A stretch of DNA of 36,396 bases from Bacillota bacterium (lineage in GTDB: Bacteria > Bacillota > Sulfobacillia > Sulfobacillales > Sulfobacillaceae): positions 1 through 36,396 of the forward strand of contig JAJZBJ010000011.1 in assembly GCA_021798975.1 (NCBI GenBank), given 5' to 3'. The translations under genes and the position numbers were made by a program. Below the pieces are notes generated by a model. The model was not told the origin of the DNA, ran no database searches, and saw nothing but the letters and a program-made list of their open reading frames with translations. The number at the start of each line of letters is the position of its first letter. Position 1 is the first letter of the stretch. Below are positions 17,457 through 26,940 of the stretch, piece after piece.

Positions 17457-18487
17457 GATTCAAAGTCCCAGACTGTGTGCAAGAGGCTGTCAGCCCCCGG
17501 CCCTTTGGCGGCTTGGCTGGCCACCAGACTTTGCACCGCGTTTCCGGTGCGCCCCAAGATGCGGCTTTGGCCGTCAAAGTGAATATCCAAGAAATCCATC
17601 AGAAGTTGCGAATTGACCAGGACTTCGACGTTGCGGCACGCCGCCAGAGCCGTCAGGGATCCTTCCTCATCCCACTGCTGGCGGCGTAGACGGGCCGTTT
17701 CAGGCGGGTCGAAGGGCCACGGCTCGTCCCAGTACCAGGGATTGGCGGATGGCTGGGCCACCAGCCGGGCCCCTTTCTGGTCCAGCTTCTCCAGCACATT
17801 GACGAAATTCGGCTCGTTCGCGGTATGCGGTTTGACGAAGGCATCGTAGCAGATGGCGGTGGCCATCGGGATGTCGGTATCGGGCAGCCTAGTCACGGAT
17901 ACCGCTTGGTCCAGGGGGCCTGCCTTGAGCTCCAGCACGTCTTCTTGGGTGGGCACCAAGTTCACCTTTTTGGTGTGGTAGAACACATGGCCTTTGGGAT
18001 CGACGGTAAAGCTGAAGTTGTAAATCTTGGCGCTGCGCGGCTGGTAGCTATTGGTGTCGTATGTCCAGCGGCTCTCCGGGATGAGCGCGGACCCGGCCAC
18101 GACCGTCATGTTGTAGTCATGCGCCAGCCGGGACATGGTGCCGTGCCAGATGTGCCAGACGCGGGCTGCTCCATGCGCGAAGAAGGCCCGCTTGCTGCGA
18201 GTGGTGCCGTATTGAACCATGGTGCCTAAAAGCGGCCAGGTCTTCTTTTTGCCGATGGCCGTGAAGGCTTCCTCCAGGGTATGCACGCCCTGCAGCAAAT
18301 CTGGCTGGCCTTCGAGGAGCAAGAAGGTCGCGAGGTCTTCGGGAAACACGATCACGGCCGGACGGTCGGCCGTTCTCTGGGCTCGAGCGGCCTGAAAATA
18401 GCGATCAATCTTGTGATAGAACGCCTCTTTGGTGAAATAGTCGTCCGCACGCATGAAGGGTTGTGCACAAAAAATGTCGACGTCCAT
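17354..18487 (-). CDS. Nitrilase/carbon-nitrogen hydrolase family protein (catalytic triad present)
   Basis: VIVFPED (Glu), YHTKKVNLVP (Lys), ATAICYDAF (Cys); AAAGGAGA SD; Arg-rich C-terminal tail antisense to the TusA-like ORF. Confidence 0.85.
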   Translation of the reverse strand: MDVDIFCAQPFMRADDYFTKEAFYHKIDRYFQAARAQRTADRPAVIVFPEDLATFLLLEGQPDLLQGVHTLEEAFTAIGKKKTWPLLGTMVQYGTTRSKRAFFAHGAARVWHIWHGTMSRLAHDYNMTVVAGSALIPESRWTYDTNSYQPRSAKIYNFSFTVDPKGHVFYHTKKVNLVPTQEDVLELKAGPLDQAVSVTRLPDTDIPMATAICYDAFVKPHTANEPNFVNVLEKLDQKGARLVAQPSANPWYWDEPWPFDPPETARLRRQQWDEEGSLTALAACRNVEVLVNSQLLMDFLDIHFDGQSRILGRTGNAVQSLVASQAAKGPGADSLLHTVWDFESNGSAVSQTETPDPRPRLLPIGRGLRSASKRARH

Positions 18488-18533
18488 TGCTGGAATCTCC
18501 TTTAGGGGCTCCCGGCCCGGAGTGGCTTGGCTT

Positions 18534-18563
18534 ATTATATAGACGGAATGCGCGTTCCGGCAA
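18534..18563 (-). promoter_or_regulatory. Promoter for the intact nitrilase gene
   Basis: Minus strand TTGCCG-18 bp-TATAAT upstream of ATG 18487. Confidence 0.55.
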
Positions 18564-18581
18564 TTGGTGGGGGGTTATGGT

Positions 18582-20291
18582 ATGGACGAGCGGATGGACA
18601 CAGTCCTGCGCCAGCAAATCGACACGCAGGTGCGAACACGGCAAATTCGCGCCCTTCGGGGCACGCAGCTGGTCGCGAAAGGCTGGCCTCAGGAAGCTGT
18701 TCTGCGGATGCTCATGAACAACTTGGATCCCGAGGTGGCGGAGAATCCTGGTGAACTGGTGGTTTACGGCGGCCGCGGCAAGGCGGCCCGCAATTGGGAG
18801 GCCTTCGAAGCGATTATTGAGGCGCTGACGGAACTCGAGGATGATGAGACTCTCTTGATTCAATCCGGCAAGCCGGTGGGGATATTTGAAACCCATCCCC
18901 GGGCGCCGCGGGTGCTCATTGCCAACAGTCTCCTGGTACCGCGCTGGGCGACCTGGGACGAGTTCTGGAAGCTGGAGGCCATGGGACTGACGATGTATGG
19001 CCAAATGACGGCCGGCTCCTGGATTTACATCGGCAGTCAAGGCATTCTGCAAGGCACGTACGAGACGTTGGCGGAGGCAGCTCAGCAGCATTTTGGCGGA
19101 GACTTGCGCCATCGCATCGTGTTAACCGCTGGATTGGGCGGTATGGGCGGAGCTCAGCCCCTGGCCGTGACGATGAACGGAGGCGTCGCCTTGGTGGTGG
19201 AGGCGGACCCGGACCGCATCCGGCGCCGCTTGGAAACCCGTTACTTAGACCGCCAGGCGGTGGACTTGACAGATGCCTTGGCCCAGGCGGAAGCGGCCAA
19301 GAAGGCCGGCGAAGCGGTATCGATCGGAATTTTGGGCAATGCCGCGGAGATATTGCCGGAGCTCATCAAGCGCGGCTTCTATCCGGATATTGTCACCGAC
19401 CAGACCTCGGCCCACGATCCGCTGAACGGGTACTGGCCGGCGGGCTATTCGCTCGATGAGGCGCGGCGGCTGCGCCAGGCCGATCCGGAGCGGTATGTGC
19501 AGGAAAGCCGTGCGTCCATGGCCCGCCACGTGGAGGCCATGTTGGCCTTTCAAAAGGCGGGCGCAGTGGTATTCGACTACGGCAACAATATCCGCACGGT
19601 CGCCCGGGACGAAGGCGTGGCGGATGCTTTCCAGTTTCCCGGGTTTGTGCCGCAGTACATCCGCCCCCAGTTTGAAGAGGGCCGCGGCCCATTCCGCTGG
19701 GTGGCGCTGTCGGGGGACCCGGAGGACATCCGAAAGACGGACGCCAAAGTACTGGAGTTGTTCCCGCATGATACCCGGCTCCACCGCTGGATTACCATGG
19801 CCGAGGGCCGTGTGGCATTTCAAGGACTACCCTCGCGCATCTGTTGGCTCGGTTACGGAGAGCGGGCCAAGTTTGGGCTGGCGATTAACGAGATGGTGAA
19901 GAAGGGCGAGCTGAAGGCTCCCATTGTGATCGGACGCGACCATCTGGATTCGGGTTCCGTCGCATCGCCATTCCGAGAAACCGAGGCGATGAAAGACGGG
20001 TCGGATGCGATCGGCGACTGGCCTATCTTGAATGCGCTCTTGAATACGGCCGCCGGCGCCACATGGGTTTCGGTGCACCACGGCGGCGGCGTCGGCATGG
20101 GCAATTCTCTGCACGCCGGCATGGTCGTGGTGGCCGATGGAACGGAGGATGCCGACTGGCGTCTTTCGCATGTCCTGACCACCGATCCCGGCACGGGAGT
20201 GATGCGGCACGCCGACGCCGGGTACGAGAAGGCCCGGCGTGTGGCACGTGAGCGTGGGGTTAAAATCCCCATGCTGGATTCCGAGGAGTAA
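18582..20291 (+). CDS. hutU: Urocanate hydratase
   Basis: [80 protein letters not shown]. Confidence 0.95.
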   Translation: MDERMDTVLRQQIDTQVRTRQIRALRGTQLVAKGWPQEAVLRMLMNNLDPEVAENPGELVVYGGRGKAARNWEAFEAIIEALTELEDDETLLIQSGKPVGIFETHPRAPRVLIANSLLVPRWATWDEFWKLEAMGLTMYGQMTAGSWIYIGSQGILQGTYETLAEAAQQHFGGDLRHRIVLTAGLGGMGGAQPLAVTMNGGVALVVEADPDRIRRRLETRYLDRQAVDLTDALAQAEAAKKAGEAVSIGILGNAAEILPELIKRGFYPDIVTDQTSAHDPLNGYWPAGYSLDEARRLRQADPERYVQESRASMARHVEAMLAFQKAGAVVFDYGNNIRTVARDEGVADAFQFPGFVPQYIRPQFEEGRGPFRWVALSGDPEDIRKTDAKVLELFPHDTRLHRWITMAEGRVAFQGLPSRICWLGYGERAKFGLAINEMVKKGELKAPIVIGRDHLDSGSVASPFRETEAMKDGSDAIGDWPILNALLNTAAGATWVSVHHGGGVGMGNSLHAGMVVVADGTEDADWRLSHVLTTDPGTGVMRHADAGYEKARRVARERGVKIPMLDSEE

Positions 20292-20293
20292 GA

Positions 20294-21880
20294 ATGGAAG
20301 AGCGCATCAAACGATTTGAACTCGTGTCCGACATGTATCAATTTCTGCACGACCTGCCGGACGGGGTCGGCCGCCGCGAAATGGCCTTTCGCTGGTTGTT
20401 GAACTATGCCCGCATTGCGGACGAAAAGCTCATGTTGACGGTGGTGGACGCCGTCACGGGCACCATCAAGCCTGTCACCCAGGTCGGCGCCAGCCCGTCG
20501 GCCCGGGAGGCGTTTCGCGGCACATTTGTCGCGCATATCGAGGCGGCGCGCCAGACGCAGGCGCCGGTGATTGTTTCGCGTATCCAGGACAGTGACAATG
20601 CCCTCTTGAGGGAGTGGGCCCGGCTGGAGAATATTCGGACCCTGTGGACCTTTCCCTTAATCGTTCGTGGCACCGTCACCGGAACCCTGAGCGTGGGGTA
20701 CGCGGATGAGCGCGCCCTGACAGACTTCGCCGCCCAGTATTGGCGCCGCGTGAGCGAGTCGCTGGCCCTATTCGTGGCCATCGACGACCGCGGCAAGCAA
20801 TATCGCCTGCACCAGGGACGGTTGGAGGCAACCTTGGGACTCACGGGGTCGGGGGTCTTAGGTCTTTGGCCCACCGGCGACATTGCTTTTCACAACGAGC
20901 GCTTTCTGGAACTGTTCCATCTAGACCCGGATCAGGTGGTGGGACACTACACCAAGCTTTTGGCGCATCTGCGCAATCAACTGGTTGACCCGGACGCAGT
21001 GGAACGGACCATGGACGAGGTCAGCCGTCTAGCGTTAGAGCCGGTAGAGGTGGTCGCGGAGCTCAAAGGGCTGGTGCCGCGGTTTATCCGCATGCGGATG
21101 CGGCCGATGGGGGGGCAGGCCGGCCGCATGCAGGGGTGGCTCGCCATCTTCGATGACTACACGGATGAGCGCGACACGACCACCCGCCACCAAGCTTTTC
21201 TCTCGCTGGTGGCCCATGAGTTTCGAACCCCCCTGACCGTGATATCGGGCGTGGTGGAGTGGCTTTTGAGTGAAGGCATTGCCGATCCGGCGGTGGCTGA
21301 ACAGCTGCAAGTGATTTCCCGCGAGTCCACCCGGTTGACGCGCTTGATTCGTGAGGTCTGGATGAATGCGCACGTGGACGAACCGACCTGGCAGGGCCGC
21401 GAAACCAAGGTATCGCTGCTGGATTTGATTCGTGCGGAATTCAATCAGCGCCAGCTGATGGCGCCCGATCGCCACATGGTGTATGACGGTCCGGAACAGG
21501 TGGAAATCGTGGCCAATCCAGAGGTCGTCAATGCTATTGTGGCGGTGCTGGTCTCCAACGCGCTGCGCTTTTCGCCGTCCCATTCCGCGATTGACGTCGC
21601 GATCCGCGAAGACGCGGACATGGTGGAGCTCCAGGTAGCCGATCGGGGACCAGGCGTGGCTGAAGAGGTTGTGGAGGATTTGTTTGTGCGCATGCCGGAC
21701 CCGCGCCGTCGGTCAGCCGTGGGCGGTATTGGCATTGGTCTCTGGTTGTCGCATCAGTTTCTCAAGAAGATGGGCGGCCGCATTGAGTATCAGCCGCGCG
21801 ACGGGGGCGGGGCGGTCTTTACGGTGTGGTTTCCACGCCAATCGCTGAAGACCCGTGTGCGGCGATTGTCTCCTGAATAA
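20294..21880 (+). CDS. Sensor histidine kinase (GAF-like, PAS-like, HisKA, HATPase)
   Basis: LVAHEFRTPLTVISGVVEWLLSEG H-box, NALRFSPS N-box, VADRGPGV, GGIGIGLWLSHQFLKKMGG. Confidence 0.9.
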   Translation: MEERIKRFELVSDMYQFLHDLPDGVGRREMAFRWLLNYARIADEKLMLTVVDAVTGTIKPVTQVGASPSAREAFRGTFVAHIEAARQTQAPVIVSRIQDSDNALLREWARLENIRTLWTFPLIVRGTVTGTLSVGYADERALTDFAAQYWRRVSESLALFVAIDDRGKQYRLHQGRLEATLGLTGSGVLGLWPTGDIAFHNERFLELFHLDPDQVVGHYTKLLAHLRNQLVDPDAVERTMDEVSRLALEPVEVVAELKGLVPRFIRMRMRPMGGQAGRMQGWLAIFDDYTDERDTTTRHQAFLSLVAHEFRTPLTVISGVVEWLLSEGIADPAVAEQLQVISRESTRLTRLIREVWMNAHVDEPTWQGRETKVSLLDLIRAEFNQRQLMAPDRHMVYDGPEQVEIVANPEVVNAIVAVLVSNALRFSPSHSAIDVAIREDADMVELQVADRGPGVAEEVVEDLFVRMPDPRRRSAVGGIGIGLWLSHQFLKKMGGRIEYQPRDGGGAVFTVWFPRQSLKTRVRRLSPE

Positions 21881-22208
21881 GGGACTGCAATTGTGCCAGT
21901 TTGAAGGGTTTTTCAATATAGGCATGCACATCGGCCTTTTCTGCAGCTTGGGATAGTTCGGTCGATGCGGACATAAAGATCACCGGGACGGATGGATAAT
22001 GCGCGCGGATGTGCCGGGCTAACTCGACGCCTGGCATGTCGGGCAGGCGCAAGTCCATGAGGACCAAATCGGGGCATGTGGTCTCAAATTGTGCCACGGC
22101 GGCTTGGGCCGATGGGGCTTCGGCCACGGAGATGCCCACGCGCTCGAGGGCCAGCCGGACGACGTGGCGGATGCCAAACTCGTCATCGATGCATAGCACC
22201 AGCGGCAT
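21819..22208 (-). CDS. Single-domain response regulator (CheY-like receiver)
   Basis: LCIDDE, LVLMDLRLPDMPG, IFMSAST, YIEKPF; SD GGGAGGA. Confidence 0.92.
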   Translation of the reverse strand: MPLVLCIDDEFGIRHVVRLALERVGISVAEAPSAQAAVAQFETTCPDLVLMDLRLPDMPGVELARHIRAHYPSVPVIFMSASTELSQAAEKADVHAYIEKPFKLAQLQSLIQETIAAHGSSAIGVETTP

Positions 22209-22234
22209 AACGGGTCCTCCCTCGGTGAGTCAGG

Positions 22235-22262
22235 TTGTTTTCGAAATCAGATCCGGTATGAT
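22235..22262 (+). promoter_or_regulatory. Candidate promoter for the downstream membrane protein
   Basis: TTGTTT-16 bp-TATGAT. Confidence 0.4.
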
Positions 22263-22314
22263 TGTATAGACTTTGTTATCCTCGGGCAAGCATTTATTGG
22301 AAATGGGTGGTGCC

Positions 22315-23127
22315 ATGACGGTCATAAGGGATGCCTGGCAGGAACTATGGCAAAGGAATCGCGGGGGCGGGCTCTTGACCTTGGCTTTTTGGTATACCCT
22401 CATCACGACCGCGTATGAGTACATTGTGGTGAGCCGCATTGGGCCGTCTCTGCCGAAGAGTCTGCAGCAGATGTTCACCAATCCTGCGGCCGCCCCCGTC
22501 ATGCCGCACCTGGCCCCGCAACTCATCGTCCGCGTGGCATTGGCCTACCTGACCTTTTTGCTGATTGTTGTGCCGTTTTCCTTGGGCGGCCTATACGGCG
22601 GCATTGCGTCCGCCCTCCGGGAGCGCCCCACCTTTACCAACTTTTTGGCGTTCTTCCGCTTTGGATACCACAATTTTTGGCGTGCCCTCTCCCAGATCGT
22701 GCTATCCATTTTATACGCGGCGGTTCTGGTTCTGGCGACGTCGCTGTTGCTGTTGGGCCTCTCGCAAGTGCTGCATGCGGGGCCGGCGGTCAGCATCTTG
22801 TGGCTCATCTTGCTGGTGCTGGTCATGCTGTGGTTGGTAGCGACTGTGCTGTACTGGTTTGGATTTACCTTCTCGACCGGCGAAGCGCCTTTCCGGGGCC
22901 TAAGATTGGCGCTGCGGTGGGGGTGGGGCCACTTGGGCCAACTCTACGCGCAAACCATTTTGCTGGTGGGTCTGCTGTTGGCTGCGGTGATCGTGGTGGA
23001 GACCATCGTGCGGATGATTCCATTCTTAGGGGAACTGTTGGTGATTTTCGTGCTGGGGATGGTGATACCGGCATTCTTGGCCATCTATGCGCTCCTCGTG
23101 TTTCAGCAGTCCCAGGCAGGAAGCTAG
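22315..23127 (+). CDS. Uncharacterised multi-pass membrane protein
   Basis: Six or so hydrophobic helices; no specific family recognised. Confidence 0.75.
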   Translation: MTVIRDAWQELWQRNRGGGLLTLAFWYTLITTAYEYIVVSRIGPSLPKSLQQMFTNPAAAPVMPHLAPQLIVRVALAYLTFLLIVVPFSLGGLYGGIASALRERPTFTNFLAFFRFGYHNFWRALSQIVLSILYAAVLVLATSLLLLGLSQVLHAGPAVSILWLILLVLVMLWLVATVLYWFGFTFSTGEAPFRGLRLALRWGWGHLGQLYAQTILLVGLLLAAVIVVETIVRMIPFLGELLVIFVLGMVIPAFLAIYALLVFQQSQAGS

Positions 23128-23792
23128 CCTTTGGTGGACTTTTTAGGCGACCATTCCCGCAAGCTTTCGAGGAGACTCCACACTCCCGCCAATACCAGAC
23201 TGTAGGGCAGCAGCAAGAGCGCCAAGCATCCGAACCAGCGCCGCTTCCACAGGAGCTGGACCCCCAGCAGGGCCAGATAGATTAACACGGCAATCCCGAC
23301 ATCCAGCCCGGGCACCCCCAACGACCGAAGGCCAAAAATAATGGCGATGAGGGGTCCCCACTCCCTGAGCACGCGCAGGTGGCGTCCGCGGGCGGCGAAC
23401 TTCTGATAGTGGCGCGTGCACAAGGACTCCCGAATGCCTAAACATCCGAGGCAAATCGGCTGGTCGCACTTGCGGCAGCGCCGCACCGCCTGATAGCCGT
23501 GCTCCGGACAGACGACCGGAGGCTCCGGAGCGGGTCCGGGCCTTCCGGCGGCCGCATGGTGCACGCGGGCCGGGTCAGAGGAAGCCGCGGGCGGATTCTT
23601 CAAAGCCCACTGGTAGGCCTCGTTAATCCGCTTCATGTACTCTTCCTGTTGTCGATATCGTGCCGCATCGCGCCGAAACCGGTCGGGATGGTGTTGGCGC
23701 ACTTGGGACAGGTAGGCTTGGCGCAGCCGCTCTTTGTCGGCTGTGGGTGTAATGCCCAGCACCTTCCAAGGATCCCGGTCCTGCTCGGCCAC
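23124..23792 (-). CDS. J-domain protein with B-box-like zinc site and C-terminal TM helices
   Basis: DPWKVLGITPTADKERLRQAYLSQVRQHHPDRF (HPD); CPEH-x7-CRKC-x4-CLGC-x7-CTRH; two to three hydrophobic segments. Confidence 0.82.
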   Translation of the reverse strand: MAEQDRDPWKVLGITPTADKERLRQAYLSQVRQHHPDRFRRDAARYRQQEEYMKRINEAYQWALKNPPAASSDPARVHHAAAGRPGPAPEPPVVCPEHGYQAVRRCRKCDQPICLGCLGIRESLCTRHYQKFAARGRHLRVLREWGPLIAIIFGLRSLGVPGLDVGIAVLIYLALLGVQLLWKRRWFGCLALLLLPYSLVLAGVWSLLESLREWSPKKSTKG

Positions 23793-23897
23793 GCTTGTCC
23801 GTCCTCCTCCCCTGGGTCCGCTCTGAGTATAGCCGTCTCATGCAGGCCGGTGTGTCGATTGCGAACGTCAGTTGTTGGGGCCTGGCGTCGAATGATG

Positions 23898-23928
23898 AAA
23901 AAGCTCCGGATGGCGGGCCATCCGGAGC
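23898..23928 (-). terminator. Rho-independent terminator downstream of fabH
   Basis: Perfect 11-bp stem GCTCCGGATGG/CCATCCGGAGC, 4-nt loop, followed by TTTTT on the minus strand. Confidence 0.85.
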
Positions 23929-23943
23929 GCGGAAACGTCTTCC

Positions 23944-24975
23944 TCAGGCGGGAGACCCCGCGTGAAGGAACTTGGACGGGGGCACGGCGTCCACGTAGAA
24001 TAACTGCGATGCCCAGGAAAAGCCGGCGCCAAAGGCCACCGATAAGAGATGTTGGCCGGGCGCAATCAGGGATTGTTCCAGCATGTCCGCCAATGCCAGT
24101 CCAATCGATGCCGAACCGGTATTGGCGTAGTGCGCCACGTGCGAAAAAACGCGATCGCTGGCAATGCCGACTTGATGGGCGACAGCGTCGATGATGCGTT
24201 GGTTGGCCTGATGGGGCACCACCCAGTCGATTTGCGCCAACCCCAAGTGGGCTTCTTCCAGTACCCGGCGGCCAATGTCACTCATCATGGTCACGGCATG
24301 CTTGAAGACCTTTTGGCCCTCCATGCGAATGGTATGTAATTGTCCCTGGGCCACCAATTCGGGAGTGATGGGAAAGCGTGTGCCGCCATAGGGCTTGCCC
24401 AAAATGCCGGTTTGGCTGCCGTCGCTGCGAGAGAGTCCGTGGCCGACGCGAATCCCGTCGAAGCCGGCGTCAGAGGGGCCCATCAAAAAGGCGCCCGAGC
24501 CGTCCCCGAACAGCACAGCTGTAGCACGGTCGCTCCAGTTCATCGCGTGGGTGAGCAGTTCCGTTCCAATGACCAAGAGCTTTTTGCCGGACTGCGCCAG
24601 CGGACTGAGCATCTGCAGCGTCTGCAAAAATCCGGCGCAGCCGCCCGTCAAATCGATGGCCGATGCGCGCTTGGCGCCCAGCATATCCTGTACGAAGCAC
24701 GCCGTGGCCGGAGACCACATCTCGGGCGTGTCAGTGCAAACGAAAACCCAATCCAAATCCTCGGCGCTTACGCCGCGTGCTTCCAAAGCCGCACGTCCTG
24801 CTTCCACCGAGACCGTGGCAGTGGTTTCGTCGGGTCCGCCCGTCCGGCGTTCCCGAATTCCTGTGCGGGTGCGAATCCACTCGTCGCTGGTATCCATTTT
24901 CTCGCTCAACATCGTGTTGGTGATGATGTGCGGCGGGGCGTAACCGCCCACCGACCATATGGTTGCCTCAGCCAT
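23944..24975 (-). CDS. fabH: 3-oxoacyl-[ACP] synthase III
   Basis: DLTGGCAGFLQTL active-site Cys, VPHQANQRII, YANTGSASIGLAL. Confidence 0.94.
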   Translation of the reverse strand: MAEATIWSVGGYAPPHIITNTMLSEKMDTSDEWIRTRTGIRERRTGGPDETTATVSVEAGRAALEARGVSAEDLDWVFVCTDTPEMWSPATACFVQDMLGAKRASAIDLTGGCAGFLQTLQMLSPLAQSGKKLLVIGTELLTHAMNWSDRATAVLFGDGSGAFLMGPSDAGFDGIRVGHGLSRSDGSQTGILGKPYGGTRFPITPELVAQGQLHTIRMEGQKVFKHAVTMMSDIGRRVLEEAHLGLAQIDWVVPHQANQRIIDAVAHQVGIASDRVFSHVAHYANTGSASIGLALADMLEQSLIAPGQHLLSVAFGAGFSWASQLFYVDAVPPSKFLHAGSPA

Positions 24976-25215
24976 GTGTCAGTAAACCTCCCCGTTGCTC
25001 TTTCGCTTACGACGCGGGTTTCTCCTTCAAAACACTATTTTTGGGCAGGATCGATGTAATAAATCACAGGAGATAATCGTTTGTAGCGCGGAAGAGTTTG
25101 CGACGTGGATGACTATACCACGCTCCAAGAATTCGCGCCCATTATTTTTTGATTTTGTTTTTGGGCCAGGACGCGTAAAATATTACAATCAATAAAATAC
25201 CAGGGGGAGGTGAAC

Positions 25216-26091
25216 ATGATGTGGGAAGAGTACCTGAACCGTGCAGTCCAGGACGTGGGAGACAAATATCAGGCGCGCCGCTTAAAGGCCCAGGTGCGGG
25301 CCGATTTACTGGCCCGGCATGCGCAATTTCGCTCCCAGGGGTTGGATGACCAGGCCGCTATGGGACAGGCCATGGCGACCTTGGGAAATCCAGACGACCT
25401 GGCGATCCGGCTGGCGCAGCCTATCAAGCATCAGCACGGCTGGCTGTGGCTCTTGTCGGTAGCGCAATTAGTTCTCGGTGTGGGCATCGTGGCTTTCAGC
25501 CTCAAGACCGAATCCTTCGCCGCGTTGACGCTGGGGCGGGCGATGGCGCTGTGGGGAGTGTTGGCGACCGGACTGCAGACACGGCGCTCACGGCAGGTGA
25601 AAAATCACCTGCGGCTCTTGCGTGTCGAGATGCATCATGTTCGCCTGAAGGGCTCCTTGGGCGCTTTCGGACGCATGATAGCCGTAGGATTTGTTGCCGG
25701 ATTGTTGCTGGCGCTGGTCGCCAGTCTGCCGTGGAATGTTGTCAGCGCCAACATGTTCCACCCCGTGTTTGTGTCGACGACCAGCGCGTTGATTTTAAGC
25801 GGGTTTGTGGCAGGACTACCGTGGGCGTTGCTGCGGCGGCGCTTGGGACCAGCCTTTTACTTGGTGACCATGCAGGCCTGGGCAGCCCTGAGCGCGGCCT
25901 TGGGATCGACAGCGCTCATTTTGTGGCACCAGGGATTTGCACCGCCTCCCCTGTTTAATTGGCAGCCGGAAATGCTGGTTCTGGGCGGATGGCTGTTTCA
26001 CTTCGCGCTCTTGCGGCTGGTGGCGGTGGTGTCGGCGTTGAAAGATCGTGTCATGGTCGGCGTGGACGACGATCGTTCTCCGCTTTTCTAA
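25216..26091 (+). CDS. Membrane protein with N-terminal HAAS/permease-prefix-like domain
   Basis: N-term WEEYLNRAVQDVGDKYQARRLKAQVRADLLARHAQFRSQGLDDQAAMGQAMATLGNPDDLA; multiple TM helices; GGGGAGG SD. Confidence 0.72.
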   Translation: MMWEEYLNRAVQDVGDKYQARRLKAQVRADLLARHAQFRSQGLDDQAAMGQAMATLGNPDDLAIRLAQPIKHQHGWLWLLSVAQLVLGVGIVAFSLKTESFAALTLGRAMALWGVLATGLQTRRSRQVKNHLRLLRVEMHHVRLKGSLGAFGRMIAVGFVAGLLLALVASLPWNVVSANMFHPVFVSTTSALILSGFVAGLPWALLRRRLGPAFYLVTMQAWAALSAALGSTALILWHQGFAPPPLFNWQPEMLVLGGWLFHFALLRLVAVVSALKDRVMVGVDDDRSPLF

Positions 26092-26939
26092 TGGGCAAAG
26101 TGCTCATTGCCGGTGCCGGTCCTGCAGGGTTGGCCGCTGCTATCTGGGCCGCGCGCGTGGGCCTCGAACCGTGGCTCCTGGAACGATCCCACGGTCTGGG
26201 AGGCCAACTGAGCAGTTACACGCTGCCCATTGTGGATCTGCCCGGATTCGGCCCAGCGCCGGCTTTGGAACTGGCCCAAAAATTGCAGTTGGATTTGGAG
26301 CGTCTCCATATCCCCATTCAGTACGGTGCGGAAGCCGTGTCATGGAACGGGGGCCGTCTCGGGCTAACCGATGGGTCGACCCTGGACGGGGAGACCTTTT
26401 TTTATGCCCCCGGACTTCAGCCCCGAAATCTCGGCATTCCCGGAGAAGACCTGGCGTCGCCGGCCTCCATGAGTGAACTGGCGACGCTGCCGCCCCGCCG
26501 CGTTTTGGTGGTCGGCGGAGGCGATCGAGCTCTCGAAGGCGCCATCCGGCTTGCGGAGACCGGACACCAGGTGACGGTAGCGCTTCGCTCGGAGCACATG
26601 CGGGCTCGGCGTGAATATCGTGAACGCTTGGAGACCACCCAAGCGGTGGTGCTGACACGCGCGGTGCCGCGGGAATTGGACCGGCGCCGCGATCATGTGA
26701 TCATGTTCTGGGAACAGGGGACCGCTTGGGAAGGCGACCAGGTGCTGGTCCGGATTGGCATGGAACCGGCGGTGCACCCGAATTTGGCGCACGTGCATCA
26801 GGACCGCGCCTTTCCGAAGGCGCTCAACATGGCGGTGATTGGCGATGCGGCCTTGGCCGCCTGGGAACGCAGTCTCGTGACCAGCTTTGCATCAGCCATG
26901 CGAGCGGTCAAAAGCTATGTCCAGCGGAGGGAGGCGTAG
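26091..26939 (+). CDS. Thioredoxin-reductase-like FAD/NAD(P)-binding oxidoreductase lacking the CxxC
   Basis: VLIAGAGPAGLAAAIWAARVG, GLGGQL, VLVVGGGDRALEGAIRLAETGHQVTVALR; no Cys; start overlaps previous stop (TAATG). Confidence 0.87.
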   Translation: MGKVLIAGAGPAGLAAAIWAARVGLEPWLLERSHGLGGQLSSYTLPIVDLPGFGPAPALELAQKLQLDLERLHIPIQYGAEAVSWNGGRLGLTDGSTLDGETFFYAPGLQPRNLGIPGEDLASPASMSELATLPPRRVLVVGGGDRALEGAIRLAETGHQVTVALRSEHMRARREYRERLETTQAVVLTRAVPRELDRRRDHVIMFWEQGTAWEGDQVLVRIGMEPAVHPNLAHVHQDRAFPKALNMAVIGDAALAAWERSLVTSFASAMRAVKSYVQRREA

Positions 26940-26940
26940 C

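Noticed and set aside
19853-20536. 227-aa minus-strand ORF
   Set aside because: Antisense across the hutU/histidine kinase junction; shadow ORF
23898-23928. Hairpin as a bidirectional terminator
   Set aside because: Only the minus-strand side has the T-tract; on the plus strand the hairpin is followed by GCGGAAACG, so it is unidirectional
24340-25059. 239-aa plus-strand ORF
   Set aside because: Antisense to fabH, which carries conserved catalytic motifs
24995-25195. 66-aa ORF in the AT-richer fabH/HAAS intergenic region
   Set aside because: No SD, no recognisable family; more likely a divergent promoter region
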